Shown here in pieces: positions 9,437 to 18,459 of a stretch of DNA of 64,000 nucleotides. The notes under the pieces are model-generated. The model made no database searches. It was not told where the DNA came from and was given only the letters and a program-made list of their open reading frames with translations. The stretch comes from Sipunculus nudus (taxonomy: Eukaryota > Annelida > Sipuncula > Golfingiida > Sipunculidae). The stretch is taken from positions 1,439,001-1,503,000 of the forward strand of contig JAPPUL010000068.1 of NCBI GenBank assembly GCA_026874595.1. Reading direction: 5' to 3'. The position numbers and the translations under genes are program-made. Within the stretch, counting starts at the first letter, position 1, and the number at the start of each line of letters is the position of its first letter.

Positions 9437-11338
9437 TTATTTACCGTTGGCATAACCAATAGAAACCAAAGAGTGTTTTATTTCGTCCAAAATGGTTGGG
9501 TCGTCGATGGTCGATGGCACTCTATAAGGTTTTGAGTCTGCAATGCTTCTCATAACAGAACGAAGTATTTTGCCAGAACGTGTTTTTGGGAGTCTTTTTA
9601 CAATAAGACATTGTTTGAAACTAGCAACAGGTCCAATTTGTTCTCTTACAAGGCCAATAAGTTCTTCTTTTATAAGCTTTTGTTCTTTGGTAACGCCTGA
9701 TTTTAATGTTACAAAGCCAATAGGCAGTTGATTTTTCAATTGGTCATAAACGCCAATAACAGCACATTCGGCAACATCTTTATGAGAAGCGATTACCTCT
9801 TCAAGACTGCCAGTTGAAAGGTTATGCCCTGCAACAATAATAACATCATCAATTCTCCCCATGATAAAAACATAGCCATCCTTATCGATATATCCCCCAT
9901 CACCGGTTAAATAGTATCCCGAATACGTAGACAGGTACTCTTTTAGATAACGTTCGTCATTTTGCCACAAGGATAATAGTGTGCCTGGTGGAAGCGGTAG
10001 TTTTATAGTAACAGCGCCCTCAGCTCCTCGTTGGCACTCATTCCCCTGACTATCCATAATCTCAACCTTAAAGCCCGGTACAGGATAGCTTGACGAACCT
10101 GCTTTTTGCTCAAACTCTTCTATGCCCATACAAGTTGAAACAATAGGCCAACCTGTTTCGGTTTGCCACCAATGGTCAAGGACGGGCACATCAAGCAAAT
10201 CCTTTATCCATTTATAAGTTGGCGGATCAAGCCTTTCTCCCGCAAGAAAAAGATATTTAAAATGGGGTATATTATACTTTTTCATGTAATTCCCCTCAGG
10301 GTCAGCTTGCTTTATGGCTCTAATTGCAGTTGGCGCTGTAAATAAAACCTTTACCTTATGCTCTTCTATTACCCTGAAAAATGCTCCCGCATCAGGCGTT
10401 CCAATTGGTTTGCCTTCGTATAATACGCTTGTACAACCATAAAGCAAAGGTGCATATATTATGTATGAGTGTCCAACAACCCATCCAACATCTGAGGCCG
10501 CCCAAAAAACGTCTCCCGGCGACACTCCATAAATATATTGCATAGACCACTTTAGTGCAACAGCGTGTCCTGCATTATCTCGCACTATTCCTTTTGGTAT
10601 TCCGGTCGTGCCTGATGTGTATAGTATATATAGCGGGTCGCTGCCTTTTACACTAACGCAATCTGCTTTCTTTGCGTCTTTTATAAAGTCGTTCCAATCT
10701 ATGTCAATATCTTTATTTAGCTTTGCCTGACATTGCTCACGTTGAAAGACTATCACTTTAGAAGGCTTGTGAGATGCTTGTTTTATAGCAGCATCAATAA
10801 GGGGTTTGTACTCGACAATCTTTTGTACTTCAATGCCGCATGAGGCAGATACTATAATCTTTGGTTTGGCATCGTCTATTCGAACCGCAAGCTCATGAGA
10901 GGCAAAACCTCCAAATACTACAGAATGTATAGCTCCAATCCGGGCACAAGCATAGACTGCAATAAGCGTTTGAGGTATCATTGGCATATAAATTAATACC
11001 CTATCTCCTTTTTTAACTCCATTCTTTATAAGGCCTCCGGCAAAAATACTAACCTTTAAAAGCAACTCCTCATACGTTATCTTCTCTATAGTCTTTGTAA
11101 CAGGGCTATCGTATATTATGGCATTTTGCCTCGCTTTACCATTTTCAACGTGATAGTCAAGTGCGTTATAGCATGTATTAATCTCTCCATCAGCAAACCA
11201 CCTGTAAAATGGTTTTTTAGTATCGTCAAGCACTTTTGTATATTTGGAAAACCAGCTTATATTTTGTGCCGCATCGGCCCAGAAGGTTTTTGGGTCATCT
11301 ATTGATTTATTGTAAGCTTCTTTGTAGCTTTTGTACAT
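9437..11338 (-). CDS. prpE: Propionate-CoA ligase (propionyl-CoA synthetase)
   Basis: PrpE activates propionate to propionyl-CoA through a propionyl-adenylate, feeding the methylcitrate cycle. The protein is 633 residues, typical of PrpE. The adenylate-forming P-loop is LYTSGTTGIPKGIVRD (about residues 240-255), the HWWQTETGWPI motif near 395 and the TGDGG motif near 478 follow, and the catalytic, acetylatable lysine is K590 in TRSGKILRS. The WSMQYIYGVSPGDVFW segment favours propionyl over acetyl specificity by family resemblance. It converges on prpDB and diverges from prpC, with a 266-base intergenic region that must hold both promoters. Its 3' end seeds the tandem repeat. Confidence 0.92.
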   Translation of the reverse strand: MYKSYKEAYNKSIDDPKTFWADAAQNISWFSKYTKVLDDTKKPFYRWFADGEINTCYNALDYHVENGKARQNAIIYDSPVTKTIEKITYEELLLKVSIFAGGLIKNGVKKGDRVLIYMPMIPQTLIAVYACARIGAIHSVVFGGFASHELAVRIDDAKPKIIVSASCGIEVQKIVEYKPLIDAAIKQASHKPSKVIVFQREQCQAKLNKDIDIDWNDFIKDAKKADCVSVKGSDPLYILYTSGTTGIPKGIVRDNAGHAVALKWSMQYIYGVSPGDVFWAASDVGWVVGHSYIIYAPLLYGCTSVLYEGKPIGTPDAGAFFRVIEEHKVKVLFTAPTAIRAIKQADPEGNYMKKYNIPHFKYLFLAGERLDPPTYKWIKDLLDVPVLDHWWQTETGWPIVSTCMGIEEFEQKAGSSSYPVPGFKVEIMDSQGNECQRGAEGAVTIKLPLPPGTLLSLWQNDERYLKEYLSTYSGYYLTGDGGYIDKDGYVFIMGRIDDVIIVAGHNLSTGSLEEVIASHKDVAECAVIGVYDQLKNQLPIGFVTLKSGVTKEQKLIKEELIGLVREQIGPVASFKQCLIVKRLPKTRSGKILRSVMRSIADSKPYRVPSTIDDPTILDEIKHSLVSIGYANGK

Positions 11339-11604
11339 AAGTTTATACTCCTAAATTATATTATTAAAAAAGGCTTTGTAATAAATGTAAAGAATTTATT
11401 TTATTGAGGCGTTGTAGCTTTAGATTTTTGCTTTAGTAAATAAGCTTTTTTATTGATTTTTATCTATTATTTATTACAAATATTTATTGCAAAGGTGCAC
11501 TTTGGTTATAGATGGGAGTTTGATATCTTTTTAGGAAGAGAATGTTAAGGATAGAATTACAAATACTAAAATAAATAAAATAGTATGTTAGGAGAAAATA
11601 GTTT
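11339..11604. other. Divergent intergenic region between prpE and prpC
   Basis: This 266-base AT-rich region separates the divergent starts of prpE and prpC and should hold promoters for both. I see no well-matched -35/-10 pair and no clear operator palindrome. A usable gagg-type site precedes the prpC start. Confidence 0.4.
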
Positions 11605-12726
11605 ATGGAACATAAAATAGCAAATAAGGGTCTTGAGGGGGTTGTGGTTGAGGATTCAAGTATATCTAAAGTCATGCCAGATATAAACTCTTTGGTTTAT
11701 TATGGCTATCCTGTACAATCTCTTGCACAGGAGTGCTCTTTTGAGGAGGTTGCTTATTTACTTTTAAATGGAGATTTACCTAATGAAAGAGAGCTTAAGA
11801 CTTTTAAGGAGACAGAAAAGTCTAATCGACATATATCAGATAACCTTACAAATTTAATTAGCGTGTTTGACAATAAAGCCCATCCTATGGATACGCTGCG
11901 TACAGCAGTAAGTTATCTTGGGATAGAGGATAGGGATGTATCTAACTATGCAAAGAATTACGATATATCGTGTCGATTATTTGCTAAAATACCTATAATA
12001 GTTGCTTATGATTATAGAATCCGTGCGGGTAAGGAGATTATAAAGCCTCGTCTTGATTTATCTTTCATAGAGAATTTCTTTTACATGTGTTTTGGGAAAG
12101 TGCCAGATAAGGGAGTTTTAAAGGCTTTTGACGTATCTATGATACTTTATGCAGAACATACATTTAATGCATCGACGTTTACAAGCCGCGTGGTGATATC
12201 GTCTTTGTCAGATATATATGGAGCGGTTGTGGCGGCAATAGCATCACTTAAGGGACCTTTGCATGGGGGAGCTAATGAGGCTGTTATGCATATGATGAAA
12301 GAAATAGATAATCCGGACATGGCAAGAGATTGGATGTTAGATGCACTTGCTACGGGTAAAAAGGTTATGGGATTTGGACATAGGGTATATAAGAGTGGAG
12401 ATTCTCGTGTACCGACTATGAAAAAGTACATGTTAAGCATGAGTGCGATTATAGAAGAAGACAGATGGGCACGTATGTATGAGATATTGGCAAAGACTAT
12501 GTTTGACAAAAAAGGCATACATCCTAATCTAGATTTCCCAACGGGGCCTACGTATTACATGATGGGTTTTGCAATTGAGACGTTTACCCCTATTTTTGTT
12601 ATAAGTAGGATAACAGGCTGGACAGCGCATATTATAGAACAGCTTAAAGATAATCGTCTAATAAGGCCACTTAGTAATTATGTAGGTCCAAGCGAGCGTC
12701 AACCTATTCCTATATCAAAAAGATAA
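11605..12726 (+). CDS. prpC: Citrate synthase family, probably 2-methylcitrate synthase
   Basis: The 373-residue protein carries the complete citrate synthase catalytic triad: H220 in LHGGANE, H259 in FGHRVYK and D310 in NLDFPTG. Length and sequence (short, type II-like, with the YYGYPV start) fit 2-methylcitrate synthase or a bifunctional citrate/2-methylcitrate synthase. Because prpB, prpD and prpE lie next to it, condensation of propionyl-CoA with oxaloacetate is the most likely reaction, though it could also serve the TCA cycle. A ribosome site (taggag) lies just upstream of the ATG. It ends 3 bases before the convergent phosphatase gene. Confidence 0.88.
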   Translation: MEHKIANKGLEGVVVEDSSISKVMPDINSLVYYGYPVQSLAQECSFEEVAYLLLNGDLPNERELKTFKETEKSNRHISDNLTNLISVFDNKAHPMDTLRTAVSYLGIEDRDVSNYAKNYDISCRLFAKIPIIVAYDYRIRAGKEIIKPRLDLSFIENFFYMCFGKVPDKGVLKAFDVSMILYAEHTFNASTFTSRVVISSLSDIYGAVVAAIASLKGPLHGGANEAVMHMMKEIDNPDMARDWMLDALATGKKVMGFGHRVYKSGDSRVPTMKKYMLSMSAIIEEDRWARMYEILAKTMFDKKGIHPNLDFPTGPTYYMMGFAIETFTPIFVISRITGWTAHIIEQLKDNRLIRPLSNYVGPSERQPIPISKR

Positions 12727-12729
12727 TAT

Positions 12730-13995
12730 CTAATTTACTTCTATAAATATTATAGCAACGTCGTCTTTAAATTCTTTTTTAAAAGAAAAGTCAAGTACCG
12801 TTTGTATTATATGATCTATTATTAGATCTGGTGATAGCTTTGAGGTTTTATTAATGTGCTTAAAAAGTTCAATGAGTCTTTCAAGGCCATATTGTTCTTT
12901 TTCCTCGTTGAATACTTCTATTAATCCATCTGTTATAAATAATATACGATCTCCCCTTTGTAGTGAAACTGTTGTTTCAGGATATAAAACATTATTTAGT
13001 ATTCCCATAACAGTGCTTTGTGCTTTAAGAGTATATACCATGCCCTGGCTTTTCTTATAAAGCAATGTCGGAACATGTCCTGCTGAGACGTATTTTAACT
13101 CTTGCTCTTCTAGATTGAATATACTATAAAATGCGGTTACGAAATGATTATATATTTTGCCGGTTAAGTTCTCATTTAATTTATAAAATAGATTAGATGA
13201 GTTTTCTAATATACTTTTGTCTTCCGAGATTATCCTTTTAACCATGTATTTTATAAAGGCAGAAGCTATACCATGTCCCGAAACATCTCCTATTAGTACT
13301 CCAAGCTTTTTGTCTTTTATTTTAAAGAAATCATAAAAGTCTCCACCTATCTCCTTTATAGCATGGTAACGGGTATATATCTTATATAAACTACATTCTG
13401 GTATTATCTGGGGGAGAAAGTTCTTTTGTAATTTGCTTGTTAGAGTTATATCTTTTTGTAATTCTCTATTGTGCTTTTGTAAATCCTCTTCTTTGTAAGC
13501 CCTTTCCTTAAGAATATTATTTACATTATCTTTTGTCTCTAATAACTTTTGTTTTAGATTATTGCATTCAGTTAGAAGTCTTGCCTTATCTTCTTCAAGA
13601 ACTCGCATCTTATTTAATTCACTATATAGCTTAACTCCCCTCTTTATTTTGTAATCTAGTACATGCTTTTTTATAGGTTTTTCTATATAATCGTAACAAC
13701 CGCTTGCAAACAAATTGAAAAAGTCTTTAATCTCTACTTTATCTATTAGCAAAATTATATATATTGGAGTGCCGTTAAGTTGGTTTTCTAAGGACTTATA
13801 AAGCTGCTTAAAGTCGTTATCATTTTCTAGTTTTGGATTTAGTATTACTACGTTAGGCGGACTTTCTTTTTTATTATTTATATTTTCTAATCCGCTACTT
13901 TTTGTTATGGTATATTTAGTATCAAGTAGTTTTAATATATCTTCTAGGCTTAATGGGTCTTGGTCTATTATATGTATTTTTGTATTTTCTGGCAA
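12730..13995 (-). CDS. RsbU/SpoIIE-type PP2C phosphatase with degenerate receiver domain
   Basis: The 421-residue protein has an N-terminal receiver-like domain (1-120), a coiled coil (about 125-190) and a C-terminal SpoIIE/PP2C phosphatase domain (about 205-420). The phosphatase metal motifs are clear: EIGGDFYDF, GDVSGHGIASA and the late FKDDVAIIF. In the receiver the acidic pair (D11, D13) remains, but the phospho-acceptor position is Asn53 (VVILNPKL). It is therefore probably not phosphorylated and may respond to ligand or partner binding. Such phosphatases normally activate an anti-sigma-factor antagonist. No STAS or anti-sigma gene is adjacent. It is the last gene in the minus-strand run after rnr, 71 bases downstream. 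Confidence 0.85.
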   Translation of the reverse strand: MPENTKIHIIDQDPLSLEDILKLLDTKYTITKSSGLENINNKKESPPNVVILNPKLENDNDFKQLYKSLENQLNGTPIYIILLIDKVEIKDFFNLFASGCYDYIEKPIKKHVLDYKIKRGVKLYSELNKMRVLEEDKARLLTECNNLKQKLLETKDNVNNILKERAYKEEDLQKHNRELQKDITLTSKLQKNFLPQIIPECSLYKIYTRYHAIKEIGGDFYDFFKIKDKKLGVLIGDVSGHGIASAFIKYMVKRIISEDKSILENSSNLFYKLNENLTGKIYNHFVTAFYSIFNLEEQELKYVSAGHVPTLLYKKSQGMVYTLKAQSTVMGILNNVLYPETTVSLQRGDRILFITDGLIEVFNEEKEQYGLERLIELFKHINKTSKLSPDLIIDHIIQTVLDFSFKKEFKDDVAIIFIEVN

Positions 13996-14066
13996 AACAA
14001 CACCTTCGCTTACATGAAGCTTTTTATAAGGCTTTTTAAAACAAGTATTAAAGATTACGCGTTTTG

Positions 14067-16133
14067 TTACGTTGGGATAAGATCTATAAATGTCCTTTCA
14101 ACATCTACAGAAACAAGCCGAACTTTTAATTTATCACCTAATCTATAGCTTATGTTTTTATCTTTTCTTTCAAGAGAGTATTCCTCTTCATTATGCATAT
14201 AATAACCCTCAAGATCGCTTATTCTAACAAGTCCTTCTATTCCATAAGGAGCAAGTTCAACAAAAAGCCCAAAATCTGATACACCAGATATTGTTCCTCC
14301 AAACTCAAGTCCTACCTTATCTTTCATAAAACGAGCACTCTTTTTCTTTATTATATCACGTTCTGAACTAATCGCTGTTCTTTCCGTCTCTGATATATGT
14401 TTTGTTATAGCTTTAAAATGAGCCGAAATCTTTTTAGTATTTCCTTTATTCCCACGAGCACCTTTTTTAAAGCCAGACCCTAGCTCTCCTCTACTATTTT
14501 CATATTCTGCATTTAACCTTGCCTTAAGCAATCTATGAACTACAAGATCACAATATCTTCTTATTGGCGATGTAAAATGTGTGTAGTATTCAAAGCCAAG
14601 TGCATAATGTCCCGTATTCTCAACTGAGTAACAGGCTTGCTGCATTGACTTTAGAAGTGTTATGTTTACCAGCTTTTCTGCATTATGTCCTGCAAATTTA
14701 TCTAGTATTTTTTGTAATTCCTGTTGGTCTTTTAGCTTCTGAGGGTTTTTGACTTTATAACCTAATTGGCTTAACATCTTGCCGAAGGTAGTTATCTTGT
14801 CTTTGTCAGGCTCACCATGAGTCCTATATATATTTATATTACCATCACTTAAGTATTTAGCTACCACTTTATTCGCACTTAGCATGAATTCTTCTATTAT
14901 ACTATAACTTTTTAAAGGTTCCTTACGGTAAATCTCTTTTGGGTTTGACTTTGTATCACATACTATAGAAAGCTCTTTGAAATTGAATATTACACTGTTT
15001 TCCTTAAGGCGTTTACTCTTAAGTTTTTGTGATAAATTGTACATTAGTTTTAGTTGATTTATATATGCTTTATCTTCTGTTTTGAGGTTTTTATCATAAA
15101 GCAGTTTGTCTATCTGTTCATAAGAGTAACGTTTTGATACTCGTATAATACTTTCGTGAAACTTATAATTTAATACATTAGCATTCTTATCAAAATCTAT
15201 TTCTACACTAACTCCAAGTTTGTCCTCGTTTGCGTTTAAAGAGCATTTTATATTCGATAAACTTGGTGGCAGCATAGGTACCACTTTGTCTATTAAATAG
15301 ACACTGTTACCTCGTCTTAGCGCTTCTTTGTCAAGATTTGTGTTCTCTTTTACGTAATAGGATACGTCTGCTATGTGTACGTATAATTTATAGCCGTCTT
15401 TTGAGTCTTTCGTTTTAGGAATTAAATATACTGCGTCATCTAAATCTTTTGCATCTTCTCCGTCTATTGTTATTGCAAGTTGACTGCGAAAATCAGCCCT
15501 CTTTGAAACTTCTTCTTCCAATATCTTATTAGATGTTGCCTCTGCTTCTTTTAGCTCTTTTGCTCGGAATTTAAGTCTATACGAATATCTTTTGCATATA
15601 TCATAAAAGTCATCCTCACTACTGCTAAAAGTTTTATACAAACTTGCGCCTCTCCCGCTACTCTCTCTATTCCCTCTATTCCCTCCTCTATTCCCTCTAT
15701 TCCCTCCTCTATTCTCCCTATTCCCTCCTCTATTCTCCCTATTCCCTCCTCTATTCCCTCTATTCCCTCCTCTATTCTCCCTATTCCCTCCTCTATTCTC
15801 CCTATTCCCTCCTCTATCATCATCTTTCCTAACTTTTACTCTAAGACCTTTAGTACTACTTGCTTTGACCCGTCCCACACGCCTTTTACTCTCATGTCTT
15901 TTCCCTACTTGCGACTTTTTAGTACCATCCTTAAAAACTGCTTCAGACAGTTTTATATTTCCTTTCTTTGTTATTTGCACTAGATTTCTCTTTTGGAGTC
16001 TGCTCAGTCGCCTTTCTATATTTGGTTTGTCTGTATGAGGATATGCCTTTCTTATTATCTCGTATAACTCAAACACCGATTTGATGCTTTCTTCAGCTAT
16101 AACAGACAAAAGGTATTTGTCAGATAGTTTCAT
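14067..16133 (-). CDS. rnr: RNase R-family 3'-5' exoribonuclease
   Basis: The 688-residue protein degrades structured RNA 3' to 5'. In order it has an N-terminal winged-helix-like segment (1-60), a basic linker, a Gly-Asn-Arg repeat (107-157), the RNB catalytic domain (about 213-560) with DGEDAKDLDD at 224-233 supplying the metal-binding aspartates, and a C-terminal S1 domain (about 600-688). The two cold-shock domains that normally precede RNB are not recognisable; the repeat region occupies their place. The start at 16133 gives a sensible wHTH beginning (MKLSDKYLL). It lies 33 bases downstream of the DUF4912 gene on the same strand and is likely co-transcribed. Confidence 0.9.
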   Translation of the reverse strand: MKLSDKYLLSVIAEESIKSVFELYEIIRKAYPHTDKPNIERRLSRLQKRNLVQITKKGNIKLSEAVFKDGTKKSQVGKRHESKRRVGRVKASSTKGLRVKVRKDDDRGGNRENRGGNRENRGGNRGNRGGNRENRGGNRENRGGNRGNRGGNRGNRESSGRGASLYKTFSSSEDDFYDICKRYSYRLKFRAKELKEAEATSNKILEEEVSKRADFRSQLAITIDGEDAKDLDDAVYLIPKTKDSKDGYKLYVHIADVSYYVKENTNLDKEALRRGNSVYLIDKVVPMLPPSLSNIKCSLNANEDKLGVSVEIDFDKNANVLNYKFHESIIRVSKRYSYEQIDKLLYDKNLKTEDKAYINQLKLMYNLSQKLKSKRLKENSVIFNFKELSIVCDTKSNPKEIYRKEPLKSYSIIEEFMLSANKVVAKYLSDGNINIYRTHGEPDKDKITTFGKMLSQLGYKVKNPQKLKDQQELQKILDKFAGHNAEKLVNITLLKSMQQACYSVENTGHYALGFEYYTHFTSPIRRYCDLVVHRLLKARLNAEYENSRGELGSGFKKGARGNKGNTKKISAHFKAITKHISETERTAISSERDIIKKKSARFMKDKVGLEFGGTISGVSDFGLFVELAPYGIEGLVRISDLEGYYMHNEEEYSLERKDKNISYRLGDKLKVRLVSVDVERTFIDLIPT
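15663..15815 (-). repeat. Tandem repeat encoding GGNRENR/GGNRGNR units in rnr
   Basis: About seven near-identical 21-base units encode the RNase R residues 107-157, alternating GGNRENR and GGNRGNR. The tract is in frame and a multiple of three, so unit number can vary without breaking the gene. It also produces spurious long open frames on both strands, which I discount. Confidence 0.9.
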
Positions 16134-16165
16134 AGCTCTTTAGTTTTTGTACAACCAAAATCAAT

Positions 16166-16954
16166 CTAGACCTTTAAACTTAAACTTGATATATTCATCT
16201 TAAGTCGCTCTTCTATAAGTTTTTCTATGTGCATTGAGCCATGAAGTGGGTTGTCTTTGCTTTGCCCTCCTGAAAGATTAAATAACTCTTCCACTACCAT
16301 CCATTCCTCATCAAAATCCGATGATACTCCATCGCGGGGTACTCCTACTCGATTACTTCGTGCTATAACTATAAATCTTCCACGCGTAATATAGCCTATG
16401 TCTATACAATATTCTCTGTTTGGCTCTGGAACCCTTATATACCAGTTGTTTGCAACGTTGTTTAGTGTTATGTCGTAATGATAATTCTCATTTCTACCAT
16501 CAAACTCTACATTGGTTACATCATACACTCTTAGTAGTAAAGTCTTATTTGACAAATTATGCTCTTTATAAAATAAAGAACTTATCTCCCAATACGCAAC
16601 CACTACTTTTGTATCGCGTACCAAAAGCACTATTTTAGTATCTTCGTATTTGTCCGGTATAGGATAACGCTTTGATAAAGAGTCAAGAGAATCTGCAGGC
16701 TCTTTACCTTTTGTTAAGTTGCTTGTCATAGTACTTTTTGTTTCTTTTGGTAGTCCAATTTTTATTAAATCCTTACTTTTTTTGATACTTTCCTTTTTTG
16801 ATAAAGGCTTTTTTTTGGACTGAGACTTATAATATCCTAGGACCTTTTTTATTAAAGCATCCTTACGAAGTCCATATATCCCAACAAGTTTGAGTTTCTT
16901 TGCAAGTATTATAAGCTGATTTTTAGTATATTCATTTAATTCTCGCTCATTCAT
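16166..16954 (-). CDS. DUF4912 protein with N-terminal Rho-N-like domain
   Basis: The 262-residue protein has a short SAP/Rho-N-like helical domain at the N-terminus (about 5-45, ending in KKVLGYYK), a Lys-rich linker, and a DUF4912 domain (about 95-215) recognisable by the VLLVRDTKVVVAYWEIS strand pair. DUF4912 proteins occur in spirochaetes, deltaproteobacteria, cyanobacteria and clostridia; their role is unknown. The Rho-N-like domain suggests nucleic-acid binding. The position directly upstream of rnr on the same strand fits an RNA-related function, but this is inference. Confidence 0.72.
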   Translation of the reverse strand: MNERELNEYTKNQLIILAKKLKLVGIYGLRKDALIKKVLGYYKSQSKKKPLSKKESIKKSKDLIKIGLPKETKSTMTSNLTKGKEPADSLDSLSKRYPIPDKYEDTKIVLLVRDTKVVVAYWEISSLFYKEHNLSNKTLLLRVYDVTNVEFDGRNENYHYDITLNNVANNWYIRVPEPNREYCIDIGYITRGRFIVIARSNRVGVPRDGVSSDFDEEWMVVEELFNLSGGQSKDNPLHGSMHIEKLIEERLKMNISSLSLKV

Positions 16955-17049
16955 TTCCTTAATCTCATAAAATCTTTTTATATATTTATTTTAGATTAAA
17001 TATATAGTATTAAATATATAGTATATCTTAATTTTAAGTTATTTAAAGC

Positions 17050-17805
17050 TTACATTTTAAGGGATTCTTTCTTGCTTTTTTGCCTTCCTAAAAGGTATAA
17101 CATTCGAGCACAATTAGAACAATAGACAATCTCTTGATGTTTTACAAGTTTTGACATAAGCTGAGGAGTTATTTTAATATTGCATCCATCGCAGTGACCC
17201 CCAACCACAGGCACTATACCAACTCCATTTTTATTCATAACTATGTGCTCATAACGCTTTAGGGTATAAGGGTCTATCTCAGGTGCAACCGACTCTTTAA
17301 ATTTATGTGCTTTTTTTATTTTCTCTTTGTTTTTATTAAGTTCTTTTAAGGCATCATCTTTTGCTTTTTGATATTCTTCTGATAGAGAATCAAGAATTTG
17401 TTTATGCTTTTCAAGTTCCTTTTCCATAGACTCAATCTCATATTCTTGGGTTTTAATATCCTTTTCTCTTTTTTCTATATTCTCTCTTATAAAAGCAAGT
17501 TCAGAATCTAAAGCTAAATACCCTTTTTGAGTGGTAACAAGTTTCTCTTTGGATTTAATTTTGTTTATTTGTTCTATATAGTCATCAATTTCCTTTTTGT
17601 AAGACGATATGGTATTATTTGCGTTGTCGATATTACTTTTAATCTGATCATATTCATCTTTAGCCGTATCATAATTTTGTTTAGCTTTATTAAGCACATT
17701 ATTTTTATTGTTATTAGCCTGCTCAAGGGTAAATAATTCCTCAGCAACGTTTTGTATTTCAACGAGAAGCTCTATGGTTTTTGATATATTAATATTACCA
17801 GCCAT
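17050..17805 (-). CDS. Coiled-coil protein with C-terminal C4 zinc ribbon
   Basis: The 251-residue protein is almost entirely a long antiparallel coiled coil (about 10-175). It is followed by a C4 zinc ribbon (about 205-240) with CDGC and CSNC pairs. This is the layout of the zf-RING_7 / CT398-like family found widely in bacteria. The family is thought to bind nucleic acid or act as a scaffold; CT398 of Chlamydia binds RpoN and a secretion component. It starts at the ATG at 17805 and heads the minus-strand run towards the DUF4912 gene and rnr, with a 95-base gap to the next gene. Confidence 0.8.
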   Translation of the reverse strand: MAGNINISKTIELLVEIQNVAEELFTLEQANNNKNNVLNKAKQNYDTAKDEYDQIKSNIDNANNTISSYKKEIDDYIEQINKIKSKEKLVTTQKGYLALDSELAFIRENIEKREKDIKTQEYEIESMEKELEKHKQILDSLSEEYQKAKDDALKELNKNKEKIKKAHKFKESVAPEIDPYTLKRYEHIVMNKNGVGIVPVVGGHCDGCNIKITPQLMSKLVKHQEIVYCSNCARMLYLLGRQKSKKESLKM

Positions 17806-17888
17806 GATGGAAAAAACCTCTTTAAAATTTGTAAAGTATTTTTGAGACTGTATGTTCTTGTAATATCACTACATAGTAAATATATATA

Positions 17889-17912
17889 AAAAAAACGGCT
17901 ATATAATAGCCG
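17889..17912 (-). terminator. Intrinsic terminator for the tRNA (CAT) gene
   Basis: A 7-bp perfect stem (17896-17902 with 17906-17912, three-base loop, GC-rich at its base) is followed on the minus strand by eight consecutive T. It lies 66 bases beyond the 3' end of the minus-strand tRNA and just upstream of the zinc-ribbon gene, so it should end tRNA transcription. Confidence 0.75.
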
Positions 17913-17977
17913 CTTTTGATAAAGAAAACCTTAATAGTGAAATCTTAATAAAGATATATAACATACGCAAAATCCTC

Positions 17978-18050
17978 TGGGCCCACCAGGACTTGAACCT
18001 GGAACTAACGGATTATGAGTCCGCTACTCTACCGATTGAGTTATAGGCCC
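17978..18050 (-). tRNA. tRNA with CAT anticodon (elongator Met or Ile2)
   Basis: A complete 73-base cloverleaf folds on the minus strand. It has a 7-bp acceptor stem (with one T-G wobble), a D-arm with AGT/GAGT pairing, the anticodon stem GCGGA/TCCGT around CTCATAA, and a CCAGG/CCTGG T-arm with TTCAAGT loop. The CAT anticodon and non-initiator acceptor pairing (G1-C72) rule out initiator tRNA. Whether it is Met or lysidine-modified Ile2 cannot be settled by eye. CCA is not encoded. Confidence 0.93.
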
Positions 18051-18072
18051 TGTTAATAAAAACACTTGCAAA

Positions 18073-18101
18073 AATATAAGATAGATAATAAATCTTGTCA
18101 A
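18073..18101 (-). promoter_or_regulatory. Sigma70-type promoter for the tRNA (CAT) gene
   Basis: On the minus strand a perfect TTGACA (18096-18101) is followed after 17 bases by TATATT (18073-18078). The tRNA 5' end is 22 bases further on, an ideal arrangement for a housekeeping promoter with a short leader. Confidence 0.72.
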
Positions 18102-18342
18102 GTTATGTATTGAGTTTAGTGTTTAGCCTTTAAACTTCTTGTATATATTTTGTTATAATATAAAAAAGAGGATAAATGGTAATATATAAAAGCAAAATAA
18201 TATAAAAATTGTTCTAAAAAACTAAGAAGCTAAAAAAGTAAGCTTGTCTAATGTAAAGAAAAACCTTATATTGAACTTGCAGCTTTAGTATAGGCTATTG
18301 CTATGCATTAAAGTACATAAAAAAGATAAGACATATAAAGAG

Positions 18343-18414
18343 GGCCGATTAGTGTAGTGGTTAGCACACCAGCTTTTCAAGCTGGTAGTAGGGGTTCAAT
18401 TCCCCTATCGGCTG
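18343..18414 (+). tRNA. tRNA-Glu (TTC)
   Basis: A 72-base cloverleaf on the plus strand has the acceptor arms GGCCGAT and ATCGGCT (first pair G-T), a D-arm with the usual GTGGTTAGCAC, anticodon stem CCAGC/GCTGG around TTTTCAA, and a GGGG/CCCC T-arm with TTCAATT. The anticodon is TTC. CCA is not encoded, as for the neighbouring tRNA. Confidence 0.93.
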
Positions 18415-18459
18415 AGTATAGATAAGATTTATATATAAAAACAGTCTGGATAGACTCCA

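Larger units (their letters stand above)
8816..9640. repeat. Tandem 279-bp repeat containing duplicated prpE 3' ends
   Basis: Two complete units (8816-9094 and 9095-9373) and a third that continues into the real prpE gene (from 9374) are nearly identical. I see single-base differences only near the unit starts (for example in the acttacaaa segment and the ttctttt run). Each complete unit carries the last 216 bases of prpE with an in-frame 30-base internal deletion relative to the real gene, joined head to tail at tttgttc. The near identity points to recent tandem duplication, or to an assembly or lineage-specific expansion. This accounts for the 611 bases between prpB and prpE. Confidence 0.9.

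Noticed and set aside
15663-15815. CRISPR-like regular repeats
   Set aside because: The units are contiguous 21-base codon repeats without spacers, inside a coding frame.
15551-15832. Long open frames on both strands over the rnr repeat (encoding GIEEG or LYSLLYS runs)
   Set aside because: They are alternative readings of the in-frame GGNRENR repeat of rnr and have no ribosome site.
17978-18414. tRNA genes as the insertion site of the Rhs island
   Set aside because: The island lies about 15 kb away, no integrase is present, and no tRNA-end repeat was noticed at the island borders.
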